A DNA stretch of 64,000 bases from Xanthomonas sacchari (GTDB lineage Bacteria; Pseudomonadota; Gammaproteobacteria; Xanthomonadales; Xanthomonadaceae), in assembly GCF_024266585.1 (NCBI RefSeq), contig NZ_CP100647.1, positions 3,391,001 to 3,455,000 on the forward strand, read 5' to 3'. A program made the position numbers and the translations under genes. Shown piece after piece: positions 17,201 to 24,839 of this stretch (position 1 is its first letter; every line of letters begins with the position of its first letter). The notes below the pieces were generated by a model. The model was not told the DNA's origin, made no database searches, and worked only from the letters and a program-made list of their open reading frames with translations.

Positions 17201-18560
17201 CCGGCGGCCCGCCATGCACCTGGTAGGCGCGCCAAGCGGCGGCACTGAGGTACTGGGCGTAGGAATTGGACCAGTTCTCCGGCGCGCCGGGATTGTCCAC
17301 GTACTTGCCGCCGCCGGCGGTCTCGCCGGTACCGAGCCAGGAGCCGTACGCGTAGAGCGGATCGCGCAGGTACTTGAGGTCGTCGATGAACATGCCGGTG
17401 GTCAGCACGATGGCGTTGTCGTAGCCGAGCACGCCTTCGATCGCCACCGGGAACTGGTAGTCGTTGCCGGGAACCGCGGCATCGAGGAAATTGAAGCGCA
17501 GCAGCCACCAGCGATAGAACAGGGTCTTGTCGAGATTGTCCTCGGGCGTATCCAGGTACGGCAGGTTGTCGGCCCACCAGCGGTTGTAGGCGACGACATG
17601 GTCGCGGTAGGCCTGCTGCGGCGATTGCGCGGCGATGCGCCGGTATTCCTGCAGCGAGGCCGGCAGTTCGTGCGCGATCAGCCCCAGTTGCACCTTCAGC
17701 GTTGGCGCGGACCCGTGCGCCGGCACGACCACCTGCCGCGCGATGTTCGCGCCTTGCACCGCGAAGCCGTCGCCGGACAGGCGCGGGAACAGCGTGGTGA
17801 TGGCGTTGTGGGTGACGAAGGCGCCGGTCAGCTCGGCGCCGTCGGGATGCGTGGCCATCGGCGAAACCGCGCGCATGGTCAGCGTGTGCGCGACGCTATC
17901 GGTACTGGACAGCGTGGCCTCGGCCACCGCCACGTTCTGCTCGCTGATGAACTTGACCAGTTGCAGGCGCACGCCGGCGCCGCTGTACACGCTGCTGAAG
18001 TAACTCGGCGTCTGCCGCCGCTGCGCGCTGTCCTCGACCAGTGGCACGGGCGCGCCGTCGCGTTCCACCTGCAAGCGGAACAGCGCGTCGTGGCCGGTCT
18101 TGTGCACGTAAGCCACGTCGCCGACGAAGCCGGGCTCCTCCGGCTTGTGCGTGTACAGGTAGGCGGCACGGCCGCGGGTGAACAGCCAGTTGTTGCTGTC
18201 GCCGAAACCGCCGCCGGTGCCCTGCCGCGCCAGCATGCGGTCGATCCAGAAATCGCGGCCGGGCGCACTGCCGGCGCCTGCCGCCAGGTCGGCGGCGAAC
18301 ACCCGCTGCAACTGGCCCTGCCGCTGCCCCGGCGCGAACGCCACGCCGCTGTCCGGCAGCGGGTGCGCATCGCCGCTGAAGCGCGGCATCCCGATCGCGG
18401 CGTTGCTGGCCTGCAGGCCTTCGCCGTCGCTGTCGCTGTCGGGCAGATTGCCAGCCGTGGCCGACGCAGCCGCAGCGGCGAACCACAGGCTAACCAGGAG
18501 GGCGGCAGCGCCGCGCCGCACGCGCGACGCGGCGCCACCGGGTGCAGAGGTGCGACTCAA
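14211..18560 (-). CDS. Large secreted (alpha/alpha)6 glycosidase with discoidin and Ig-like modules, GH121 (HypBA2) candidate
   Basis: A 1449-residue multidomain secreted hydrolase. The signal peptide (RRGAAALLVSLWFAAAAASA) is followed by a six-hairpin type catalytic region to about residue 850. It has NRWWADNLPYLDTPEDNLDK, a conserved acid in DWKETNNYSPF near residue 590, and RYPDQNEFWAQGS near 700. Downstream are a discoidin-like module (about 890-1010, FWGTAGSGNTRDWLELDLG), an Ig/PKD-like domain, a second discoidin-like module (WGSWGRAQPASVWVQYRW), and two Big_4-type repeats with YNDGSRERVPVRW. Size, module set and adjacency to GH43 and GH127 fit HypBA2, the GH121 beta-L-arabinobiosidase; only a profile search can confirm the family. 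The start is TTG at 18560, overlapping the receptor stop as TTGA with AGGA 7 nt upstream, so it is translationally coupled to the receptor. Confidence 0.75.
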   Translation of the reverse strand: MSRTSAPGGAASRVRRGAAALLVSLWFAAAAASATAGNLPDSDSDGEGLQASNAAIGMPRFSGDAHPLPDSGVAFAPGQRQGQLQRVFAADLAAGAGSAPGRDFWIDRMLARQGTGGGFGDSNNWLFTRGRAAYLYTHKPEEPGFVGDVAYVHKTGHDALFRLQVERDGAPVPLVEDSAQRRQTPSYFSSVYSGAGVRLQLVKFISEQNVAVAEATLSSTDSVAHTLTMRAVSPMATHPDGAELTGAFVTHNAITTLFPRLSGDGFAVQGANIARQVVVPAHGSAPTLKVQLGLIAHELPASLQEYRRIAAQSPQQAYRDHVVAYNRWWADNLPYLDTPEDNLDKTLFYRWWLLRFNFLDAAVPGNDYQFPVAIEGVLGYDNAIVLTTGMFIDDLKYLRDPLYAYGSWLGTGETAGGGKYVDNPGAPENWSNSYAQYLSAAAWRAYQVHGGPPAIAGQLARYASEDVEALLRAYDRNGNGLIEYDWAAMTGNDADAVSFDWAKRHGAPRMDRSESAYVYANALAAAQAAHVAGDAATAVSMQALAAKIRCAVLEVLWQDRSAQADGMGLHGDLLKQRQADGPRLPVDWKETNNYSPFSVGLMPKHGDADDDPKYVRALRLFADARQFPLFPFYTANQADAQARGEGGSNNFSVINATVAFRLLGSVLRDYPSPYLDASSYRTLLYWNAWAHYIDGDNRYPDQNEFWAQGSAADGGRIGYRSWIHHTQLGATNFTVIEDAMGLRPRSDAKIELYPIDIGWDHFAADRLRYRDRDLSIVWDRDGRHYRGAAPKGYSLYLDGRLAFTVDRLAHVLYDPASGRVQALPDAINAGTAPLRVLAAHPLALQAPQQVRFPGAARIGEVLADAGLDTALPPGARNLAQGAAVSASYTADGFPATAAVDGSTANEPFWGTAGSGNTRDWLELDLGRPQSLDDVRVYFYRSSSPPGEQHGFPSGTRAGYAPPWMYVLQYFDAGAWKTVPGQVRDAPIAQGNRNRIRFPPLRAQRWRLQVTHAGTLRTGIKEIQAYASGAAAPVAHGNQAPRVEAWQQDGGAAGGVMRLVGRVGDDALPNGTLALHWRTLQAPPGGAALFEQPQAAATEVRFTAPGAYTLQLQADDGALQGQAAVAVIAAATPAGQTLQVQGEATPSAQFTAGHHRLQALNDGLLPAPDQVPAADRRWGSWGRAQPASVWVQYRWPQPQRLNAAALYFWDDQPQGGVALPRAWTLQYLDGTQWRDIAVRGGYPVQGDGAPSRVTFAPVVTTALRAVLQTAAQGEGRYAVGLDEWQVFAERAVATEAVDVRIAPGQVPALPAHIAGYFADGSWGWLSVRWSPPDPATLAGEGRVQVQGLADGGVPVTASVWVRATAPGQLTTVQAPPPLHVPVGQAPTLPELVAVQYNDGSRERVPVRWPPLALAAYATAGRLSLVGQAQGREGSGELPVRLELVIEAEVP

Positions 18561-21385
18561 AACTCGGTCCTGATCCGCGCCCAGAAGTAGCGCCCCAGCG
18601 TGTCGTAGGTGAACGCGTCGGTATTGGCCGCACTGGCGTAGCCGTAGTAGCGCGGCGGCGTGCGGTCGCCTAGGTTGTTCACGCCCAGCGCCAGCGTGCT
18701 GTGCAGGCGCTCGAACTTCCGGCTCACGCTGGCGTCGTGGTAGGTCACCGTGCCGACCGGGAAGTACACGCAACTGCCGTCGGCGGCGGTGTTGACGCAG
18801 AAGTCCTCGTAGGCGCTGCCGACCGTGGTCCGTCCGATTAGGCGGGTGTTCCAGCTCGCATGCCAGGGGCCGTTGTCCCAGTCGACGGTGAAGTTGGCCC
18901 GCCAACGCGGCAGGTTGCCGTAGCTGGATTGTTCGCCCACGTAGTTGTGCGGGTCGCCGCTGAAACGGTAGCTGGACAGGTAGGTGGCATCGACGCCAAC
19001 CCGGAAGCGGCCCCAGGCGGTCTCGGGCAAGGCGTACTTGATGCCGACGTCGTCGCCGCGGATGTCGACCTTGCCGCTGTTGATCGCGAACGGCACGGTC
19101 ACGCTGACCAGTTGCCCGGTGGGGCCGCGCTTGATCAGCGGGCAATAGGCGCTCTGCCCGTCGTAGCAGTTCTGCAGCACCTGATCCAGGCCGACGCCGT
19201 TGATCATGTCGTCCAGGGTGACGCGCCAGCTGTCCAGGTTCAGCGACAGGCCCTCGGCCCAGCCCGGGTCGTACACCGCGCCGATGTTGTAGGAACGGCC
19301 CTGCTCGGGCTTGATCGCGAAACCGGCGTTGGCCGAGCCGGTGGTGAGCACGGTGAAGGTGGAGGTGTTGACGAAGCTGCCGTTGGTCGGCACGTTGGCG
19401 CAGGCGGCAGGATTGCCGCCGCCGGTGTAGCCGTTGCACGGATCGGTGTAGCTGCCGACGTCGTCGACCACGCCGTTGTACGGCGACCCGTACAGGTCGC
19501 CCAGCGCCGGCGCGCGAAATACCTGCGAGCCGGTGGCGCGGATCAGCAGGTTGTCGATCGGCCGCCACTCCAGCGCGACCTTGCTGTTGGTGGTGCTGCC
19601 CCAGTAGTCGTAGCGCGAGTAGCGCGTGCCGAGGTTGAGGTTCAGCGCCTGCGCGCCGGTCACGCCCTTGAGCAGCGGCACCAGCACTTCGGCGTAGGCT
19701 TCCTTGATGGTCTCGTCGTGGCCCTGGTTCATGATGCAGCCGTCGTTGTAGTCGCAGTTGCCTTCCGCATCGGCCGCCGCCACCGGGTTGCTGGTGCCCT
19801 GCGAGAAGCCGTTCTTGCGGAACGACAGGCCGAACGCGGCCTGCACCGCGCCGGCCGGCATCGCGAACAGGTCGCCGTTGACGCTGGCCTCGGCGAACTT
19901 CATGGTGCTCTCGTCGATCAGGTCGACCGCGCTCTGGGTGGCCTTGATGGCGGCGATGGTGGCCGGATCGTCGGGGTTGAACACGTTGATCGGGGTGCAG
20001 CCGGCGATCACGTTGCCCGGTGTGCCGCACTTGATGGTGCCGTCGCTGTCGCGGAACGAGGCGCCGACCGCGTTGTTCAGCGCCGAGGTAATGGAGAAGC
20101 CGTTGCGCACCAGGGTGTCCTTGTAGTGCGCGTAGCCGGCCGCCGCGTCCCACTGCCAGCTGCTGTCACCGACCTTGCCGCGCAGCCCGGCGACGATGTT
20201 GGTCTGGTACATCGTCGAGGTGTAGACGCGGGTGTTGGCCGGCACCGAGCGCAGCAGGTAGCGGCTGAGCTGGCTGCCGAAGGGGTTGTAGTAGTTCTGC
20301 GCGGCGTTGGGCAGTTCCAGGCCGTAGGCGGTGAGCTGCGAGGTGGTCTGGCTGCGGGTCCAGAACATGTCCAGGTAGCCCTGCACGTTCGGGGTGAAGT
20401 CGAAGCTGGCGTGCGCGGAGGCGTTGGTGCGCTGCACCGGGGTGATCAGGTACTGCCCGGTGTACGCGTTGTAGCCTTCGACCGCCTGGCTGTAGGTGTG
20501 GAAGTCGCTGGCGGTGACCTGGCCCGGCGGCAGGTCGGCGTTGGGGGTGAGCACGCTGCCGTTGCGGAGAAAGGCGCGGGTGCCGTTGCCGCGGCGTTCC
20601 AGCACCTGGCCGTTGAGGTAATTCTGCGCGGTGCGCGCGTAGTCGCGGTCGCTGTCGTACAGCGCGTTCATCGAGCTGCGGCTCACGCCCAGGATCAGCC
20701 CGCCGCGCTCCCAGGTCTTGCCCCACTCCAGGCCGAGCGAGCGCCGGTTGCCGTCGCCGTGCGTGCTCAGGCCGTAGTCGGCGGTGGCGGCGAAGCCGTC
20801 GTACTTGTCCTTGAGGATGATGTTGACCACGCCGGCGATGGCGTCGGAGCCGTACACCGACGAGGCGCCGTCGGTGAGCACCTCGATGCGCTCGACCATC
20901 GCCGCCGGAATCGCGTTGACGTCCACGCCGGGCGCGGCGGCGACGCTGCTGGCCGGGCCGGCCATGCGGTGGCCGTTGACCAGCACCAGGGTGCGCTCGG
21001 GTCCCAGGTTGCGCAGCGAGACCAGCGCACGGCCGTGGCTGAAGCCGGAGTTGAGCGCGACGTTGGGCATGTTGCCGGCCATCGCCGGCAGTTGCTGCAG
21101 CAACTGGCCGAGGGTGTCCTGGCCGCTGTCCTCGATGCGCTGACGATCGATGGTGATGACCGGGCTGGCGGTTTCCGCATCGACGCGGCGCAGGTGGCTG
21201 CCGGTGACGCTGATCCGTTCCAGCGTGGTCGCCTGCGTGTCCTGGGTCGACGCCTCCTGCGCCTGCGCCGCCGGCGCGAGCAGGGTCAGGACGGTGCAGA
21301 TCGCCGCACCCAATGGACCGGGCTGCGGCGCGGCGCGCCAGGGACACGGGAGCAGCGGCGCAACGCGTTCGAGCAAAGACGGCAT
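18557..21385 (-). CDS. TonB-dependent receptor 2 (CUT-type), first gene of the receptor-GH121-GH43 operon
   Basis: A 942-residue outer-membrane TonB-dependent receptor. The signal peptide ends near APAAQAQEA. The plug has LERISVTGSHLRRVDAE, LGQLLQQLPAMAGN, ERTLVLVNGHRMAG, DVNAIPAAMVERIEVLTDGA and SVYGSDAIAGVVNII. The barrel ends in RYFWARIRTEF with a C-terminal Phe. It is a clear paralogue of the receptor at 4328-7204, sharing DPCNGYTGG and CTPINVFN loops. The ATG at 21385 is preceded by CAGGAGA. Its stop overlaps the TTG start of the GH121-like gene. It should import oligosaccharides released by the enzymes it is co-transcribed with. Regulation is probably through promoter copy 3 and the inverted repeat at 21572-21605. 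Confidence 0.92.
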   Translation of the reverse strand: MPSLLERVAPLLPCPWRAAPQPGPLGAAICTVLTLLAPAAQAQEASTQDTQATTLERISVTGSHLRRVDAETASPVITIDRQRIEDSGQDTLGQLLQQLPAMAGNMPNVALNSGFSHGRALVSLRNLGPERTLVLVNGHRMAGPASSVAAAPGVDVNAIPAAMVERIEVLTDGASSVYGSDAIAGVVNIILKDKYDGFAATADYGLSTHGDGNRRSLGLEWGKTWERGGLILGVSRSSMNALYDSDRDYARTAQNYLNGQVLERRGNGTRAFLRNGSVLTPNADLPPGQVTASDFHTYSQAVEGYNAYTGQYLITPVQRTNASAHASFDFTPNVQGYLDMFWTRSQTTSQLTAYGLELPNAAQNYYNPFGSQLSRYLLRSVPANTRVYTSTMYQTNIVAGLRGKVGDSSWQWDAAAGYAHYKDTLVRNGFSITSALNNAVGASFRDSDGTIKCGTPGNVIAGCTPINVFNPDDPATIAAIKATQSAVDLIDESTMKFAEASVNGDLFAMPAGAVQAAFGLSFRKNGFSQGTSNPVAAADAEGNCDYNDGCIMNQGHDETIKEAYAEVLVPLLKGVTGAQALNLNLGTRYSRYDYWGSTTNSKVALEWRPIDNLLIRATGSQVFRAPALGDLYGSPYNGVVDDVGSYTDPCNGYTGGGNPAACANVPTNGSFVNTSTFTVLTTGSANAGFAIKPEQGRSYNIGAVYDPGWAEGLSLNLDSWRVTLDDMINGVGLDQVLQNCYDGQSAYCPLIKRGPTGQLVSVTVPFAINSGKVDIRGDDVGIKYALPETAWGRFRVGVDATYLSSYRFSGDPHNYVGEQSSYGNLPRWRANFTVDWDNGPWHASWNTRLIGRTTVGSAYEDFCVNTAADGSCVYFPVGTVTYHDASVSRKFERLHSTLALGVNNLGDRTPPRYYGYASAANTDAFTYDTLGRYFWARIRTEF

Positions 21386-21571
21386 CGGAAATCTCCTGAG
21401 CGGCAGCCTGGCGATCGCCGGAGCGCCGCCCTTCCCCAGGCGGGCGCCCCATCGCCAGCGCGTGTGGCGGATACGAAAACGGACGTGTCCACGCATGCGC
21501 CGCCGGACGGGACGATCCCGACGCCGCCTGCACGGCGACGCGCAGGAGCCATGCGCTGCGTCCCCGGTGAG

Positions 21572-21605
21572 GTGCAGTGAATCTCCCCCTGGACATTCAC
21601 TGCAC
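21572..21605. promoter_or_regulatory. Perfect 11-bp inverted repeat in the leader of TonB receptor 2
   Basis: GTGCAGTGAAT at 21572-21582 pairs exactly with ATTCACTGCAC at 21595-21605 across a 12-base spacer. It lies just downstream of the putative -10 of promoter copy 3 and about 190 bases before the receptor start. It could be a repressor operator or a leader-RNA hairpin. The arms show no similarity to the GTGCGG palindrome. Confidence 0.7.
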
Positions 21606-21611
21606 GGTCAC

Positions 21612-21677
21612 AATGTGCGCGTAGGACGCGCGCGGCGTCTTGTCGTATTTATCGGGAAAACGTGCGGAATACCGCAC
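21612..21677 (-). promoter_or_regulatory. Composite promoter module, copy 3 (upstream of TonB receptor 2), with full palindrome
   Basis: On the minus strand the module reads GTGCGG-TATT-CCGCAC (21677-21662), 18 nt, ACAAGACGC (21643-21635), then 19 nt after CAAGAC the element CACATT (21617-21612) followed by GTGACC. The palindrome is perfect. The arrangement equals copies 1, 2 and 4. Confidence 0.7.
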
Positions 21678-21718
21678 TGCCCCGCAGGCCGGCGGGACGT
21701 TTCCGACTTTTTCGCCAC

Positions 21719-24085
21719 TCAGCCGTAGACGGCCGAAATCGCCACCGTCGCCGCGCTCCCGGCCGGCACCAGCACACGTTCGTTGCGCGGCCCCGACAGC
21801 GCCGCCGGCTGCCCGTCCAGCCGCACCTCGTGCAGGCGGGTGCCGGCCGGCACGCGCAGGGTCAGCCAGGTCCGTGCCGGCCGCTGCGCCGGCAGTGTCA
21901 CGCTGCCGTCGATGCGCTTGCGCGCCGGATCCCCGTGCAGCGCCAGCGAGACCTTGCCCCAGCGCGTCGGCGCCGCGTCGATCGCGATCGTCTCGCCGCT
22001 GCCCAGCCAGTCGCGCGGCAGCGCACGCGCCAGGAACAGTTCCTCGCCGGCGCTGTCCTCGAACACCAGCATCCAGCGCAGCAGCAGCGGGATGGTCATC
22101 TGCGCCGGGATGCAGAACAGCGGCATGCCGCCGGTGATGCCGCTGACCTCGCCCGCCGTCCAGCTGCCGCGGGTATGCACGTGGTAGCGGTGCGCGTACA
22201 GGAACAGCAGGTATTCCTCGATGCGGTCCAGGCGCAGCAACTGCTGCGCATAGCCGTAGGAGATGAAGCCGAGCAGGTCGCGCGCCTCCGGCGTCGGCGC
22301 GGTGATGTTGCCGACCACGCCGAGGCTGGTGCCGCCGTGGCCGCGCACGCAGTCGATGACCAGGTGCGCCAGGTCGTCGGGCAGCACGTCGGCCTGCAGC
22401 AGTTCGGCGTAGGCGCGGTGCGGCCAGCCCTGCTCGCTGGGGTGTTCCTGCTGCAGCGATTGGCGGAAGGTGAGTTTCACCCCGGGCAGCGGACCGATGT
22501 AGGGCGGCTGCAGCTCGTGGCGGACGTTGCCGCGCAGCGTGCGCAGCAGTTGCGCGGACAGCTGCTGTGCGCGCCGCTGCCACTGCGCCGCGGCGGCCTG
22601 CCCGCCCGGCCCGGCGATGCCACTCCACACCGCGGCCAGGTCCTGCCAGCCGCGCACGGCCAGCGCGCTGTTGGCGTAGTACGGCTTCCACCACACCTGC
22701 GGATCGGGGAACAGGCAGGCATCGGATTCGTTCCAGCCGTGGATCAGGCCGTACCCGGGTGCCGACGCCGGCAGGCGCAGGCTGGCGTCGTGCAGTTCGG
22801 CCAGCACCTGCGCGGTGGCGGCGATCTTGTCGCGGTGCTTGCGCAGCAGTGCGGCATCGCCGGTGTAGCGCAGGTAGCGCGCCAGCAGCGACAGGGTCAG
22901 CCCGAACTGGCCGGTCTCCGGGCCGCGCATGTTGACCATGCCGTCGGCCTGCACGAAATCGCTGAAATAGCCGTCCAGCACCGCCGCCGCCTGACGGAAG
23001 CGGCCCCATTCCAGGTTGGCGTACAGCGAACTGGTGAAGGTGTCCTGGAAGCCGTCGTACTCGTTGCCGTAGTAGTCGCGATCCACTGCGCCGTACTTGG
23101 GATAGGTGCCGCCCGGGCGCACCACCAGCTCGCGGGCGAAGGCGAAGCGCGCCATGTCGCGCCAGCTCGGGTCCGGGGTCTGCGCCTGCACGGTGTCGGC
23201 GAGTTGCGCCTGCCAGTAGCCGGCGAAGGCGAGCAGGCCACGGTAGAACTCTTCGGCGCTGCGCGGACCGCGTCGCGGCGGATAGTCGGGATAGCTGTAG
23301 CCGTACACCACCTTGCTGATCTTGCCGTGCTCGACCAGCGCGCTGCGGTGCCAGGTCTGCACCACGAAACGGTCCTCGGCCAGCACGTCGGCGAACAGCA
23401 GGATGTCGTAGTAGCGATTGTCGCCAGCGGGCACCACCTTGCGCACCGCCGGCATCCAGCCGCCGAGCAGGCCTTCGCTACGCCGCCGCACCAGTTCGTC
23501 CTTGCCCAGTTCCGGGAACGATTGGATGGCGCGGTAGCAGCGGGTGCGCCCGTCCGGGTACACCGGCATGGTGTCGGCGCATTCGCGGGTGCCGATGAAG
23601 GTGGTCCACGGCAGGCGCCCGTTGTAGTCCTTGGGGTCCAGCTGCGAGGCCGGCGGCGGCGCCACGTCGCGCACCGCCTCGGCGCTCGGGTCGCCGTCGC
23701 GCAGCAGGCGATCGGCGAGCAGGTCGGCGTCGGCCATCGCCACCTCGGCCAGGGCCATGCCGAAGTACGGCGCCTGCGCGGCCGGGTACACCGCTTCGGT
23801 GCGCTTGCCCAGCACCAGCGCCCCGCCCGGCCCGAGCAGGGTCAGGTCGCCATCGGGCTGGCGCAGATCCTCGTACACCTCCCAGGTCGCGCCGGCCTCG
23901 ACGAAGCGGCACTGCAGGGTGTGCCCGGCGAGCGCGTCGGCCGCCAGTGGCTGCAGTTGCGGCGGCGCAGGCGCGCGCGCGGCGCTGGCGGCCGCCGGTG
24001 CCGCGGCGGCACGCCCGGCCAGCGCTTCCACGCCGGCGACCGCGCCGACCGCCAGGCCCTGACGCAGGAAATCTCTCCGATCCAT
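21719..24085 (-). CDS. Tat-exported putative (alpha/alpha)6-type glycosidase, family not recognised
   Basis: A 788-residue protein with a textbook twin-arginine signal (MDRRDFLRQGLAVGAVAG). I do not recognise its family. The middle and C-terminal parts look like an alpha-helical toroid of GH63/GH-G or rhamnosidase type, with WRDMARFAFARELVVRPGG, NEYDGFQDTFTSSLYANLEW, NMRGPETGQFGLTLSLLARY and GWNESDACLFPDPQVWWKP. A HTRGSWTAGEVSGITGG segment and a beta-rich tail follow. Acidic residues in WNESD and WTAGE are candidates for catalysis. It has its own copy of the shared promoter with a perfect palindrome, so it is probably co-regulated with the arabinan enzymes. It may remove a linkage in hydroxyproline-rich glycoproteins that GH43, GH121 and GH127 do not cover, or a galactosyl-serine; that is speculation. 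Confidence 0.75.
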   Translation of the reverse strand: MDRRDFLRQGLAVGAVAGVEALAGRAAAAPAAASAARAPAPPQLQPLAADALAGHTLQCRFVEAGATWEVYEDLRQPDGDLTLLGPGGALVLGKRTEAVYPAAQAPYFGMALAEVAMADADLLADRLLRDGDPSAEAVRDVAPPPASQLDPKDYNGRLPWTTFIGTRECADTMPVYPDGRTRCYRAIQSFPELGKDELVRRRSEGLLGGWMPAVRKVVPAGDNRYYDILLFADVLAEDRFVVQTWHRSALVEHGKISKVVYGYSYPDYPPRRGPRSAEEFYRGLLAFAGYWQAQLADTVQAQTPDPSWRDMARFAFARELVVRPGGTYPKYGAVDRDYYGNEYDGFQDTFTSSLYANLEWGRFRQAAAVLDGYFSDFVQADGMVNMRGPETGQFGLTLSLLARYLRYTGDAALLRKHRDKIAATAQVLAELHDASLRLPASAPGYGLIHGWNESDACLFPDPQVWWKPYYANSALAVRGWQDLAAVWSGIAGPGGQAAAAQWQRRAQQLSAQLLRTLRGNVRHELQPPYIGPLPGVKLTFRQSLQQEHPSEQGWPHRAYAELLQADVLPDDLAHLVIDCVRGHGGTSLGVVGNITAPTPEARDLLGFISYGYAQQLLRLDRIEEYLLFLYAHRYHVHTRGSWTAGEVSGITGGMPLFCIPAQMTIPLLLRWMLVFEDSAGEELFLARALPRDWLGSGETIAIDAAPTRWGKVSLALHGDPARKRIDGSVTLPAQRPARTWLTLRVPAGTRLHEVRLDGQPAALSGPRNERVLVPAGSAATVAISAVYG

Positions 24086-24115
24086 CTACCGTCCCCGATG
24101 CAATGCGATCGTCGC

Positions 24116-24180
24116 ATCGTGCGCCGCGCGCGCCGCAGCGTCTTGTGCGCTGTGCCGAGGATCGGTGCGGAAAACCGCAC
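24116..24180 (-). promoter_or_regulatory. Composite promoter module, copy 4 (upstream of Tat glycosidase-like gene), with full palindrome
   Basis: On the minus strand GTGCGG-TTTT-CCGCAC (24180-24165) is followed by 18 nt, ACAAGACGC (24146-24138), and 18 nt after CAAGAC by CACGAT (24121-24116). The start codon is 30 bases further on, the shortest leader of the four copies. Confidence 0.7.
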
Positions 24181-24235
24181 AGCCACGTGGTCGCGGCGGT
24201 GCTGCGTCACGGCAGCGCGACGCGGCGGTGACGGC

Positions 24236-24544
24236 TTAGGCGAGCACGTCGAGCAGGCTGCCGATGCTGTCGTCGGCCGCGCGCAGCACCCGCGCATTGG
24301 CCTGGAACGCGGTGCGCTCGGTCAGCGCGCCGACCATGTCGTCGACCAGATCGCTGCCCTGCCCGTCGGCCTGCTGCACCTGGCCGACCACGCCGCCGCC
24401 GGCGCTCGCCTGGTTCACCGGCACCGAGCGCTGGAAGCCGTCGGTGGCGAGATTGGCGATGTTGTTGGCGCGCACCTGCAGCCCCGACGCGGCGGCGCGC
24501 ATGCCGGACAGCGCGATCGAGGAGCTGGGAGCGATGGCGGTCAT
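24236..24544 (-). CDS. Short flagellar rod/hook-like protein
   Basis: A 102-residue protein that keeps both conserved ends of the FlgB/FlgC/FlgG-type axial proteins. Residues 9-35 carry IALSGMRAAASGLQVRANNI followed by ANLATDGFQR, the flagellar rod N-terminal motif. The C-terminus DLVDDMVGALTERTAFQAN...ADDSIGSLLDVL matches the amphipathic C-terminal helix. The central domain of real rod proteins is absent, so it is shorter than FlgC (about 135 residues). It stands alone with no flagellar operon in the window. It could be a specialised minor axial component or an evolutionary remnant. The ATG at 24544 starts just before the conserved N-terminal helix. Confidence 0.7.
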   Translation of the reverse strand: MTAIAPSSSIALSGMRAAASGLQVRANNIANLATDGFQRSVPVNQASAGGGVVGQVQQADGQGSDLVDDMVGALTERTAFQANARVLRAADDSIGSLLDVLA

Positions 24545-24606
24545 GGCAGACGGGGCGCGCAGGGAGGCTTGCCGGGGTATCGGCTGATGTGGCGATGTCT
24601 TTAGTG

Positions 24607-24836
24607 GCGGGGATTGGGGATTGGGGATTGGGGATTCGCAAGAGCAACTGCGGCGGCGCCGACGCTCAAAGCCCCTCTCCCCTCGGGAGAGGGATTGGGG
24701 TGAGGGTCCTGGAGCACCGCGATGCCCCAGAACCCAGTGCATCGCCCGTACCCTCATCCGCCCCTGCGGGGCACCTTCTCCCGAGGGGAGAAGGGAATCA
24801 ATGCGCTTTTGCGAATCCCCAATCCCCAATCCCAGC
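24607..24836. repeat. Repeat-filled intergenic region (GATTGGG heptamers and CCCTCACC/GGAGAAGG repeat)
   Basis: Starts with about four head-to-tail copies of the heptamer GATTGGG (24609-24638). Then comes the palindromic unit CCCTCTCCCCTCGGGAGAGGG with ATTGGGGTGAGGGTCC, followed by CCCTCATCCGCCCCTGCGGGGC and CTTCTCCCGAGGGGAGAAG. It ends with inverted heptamers (about 24813-24832). The same units recur at 28.9-29.3, 41.4-41.6 and 43.2-43.5 kb. No gene is supported in 24545-24839. Confidence 0.8.
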
Positions 24837-24839
24837 TCC

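Noticed and set aside
14427-18590. Very long plus-strand open frame (1387 codons) opposite the GH121-like gene
   Set aside because: Composition is low-complexity Arg/Ala/Gln/Val and no motif is seen; the minus-strand gene has signal peptide, domains and coupled starts.
18860-24604. Long plus-strand frames opposite TonB receptor 2 and the Tat glycosidase-like gene
   Set aside because: Mirror frames of real minus-strand genes, without ribosome sites or families.
24607-24640. GATTGGG heptamer run as a telomere-like or G-quadruplex regulatory element
   Set aside because: G-runs are short and interrupted, and the same heptamer recurs in several intergenic regions, so it is noted only as a repeat.
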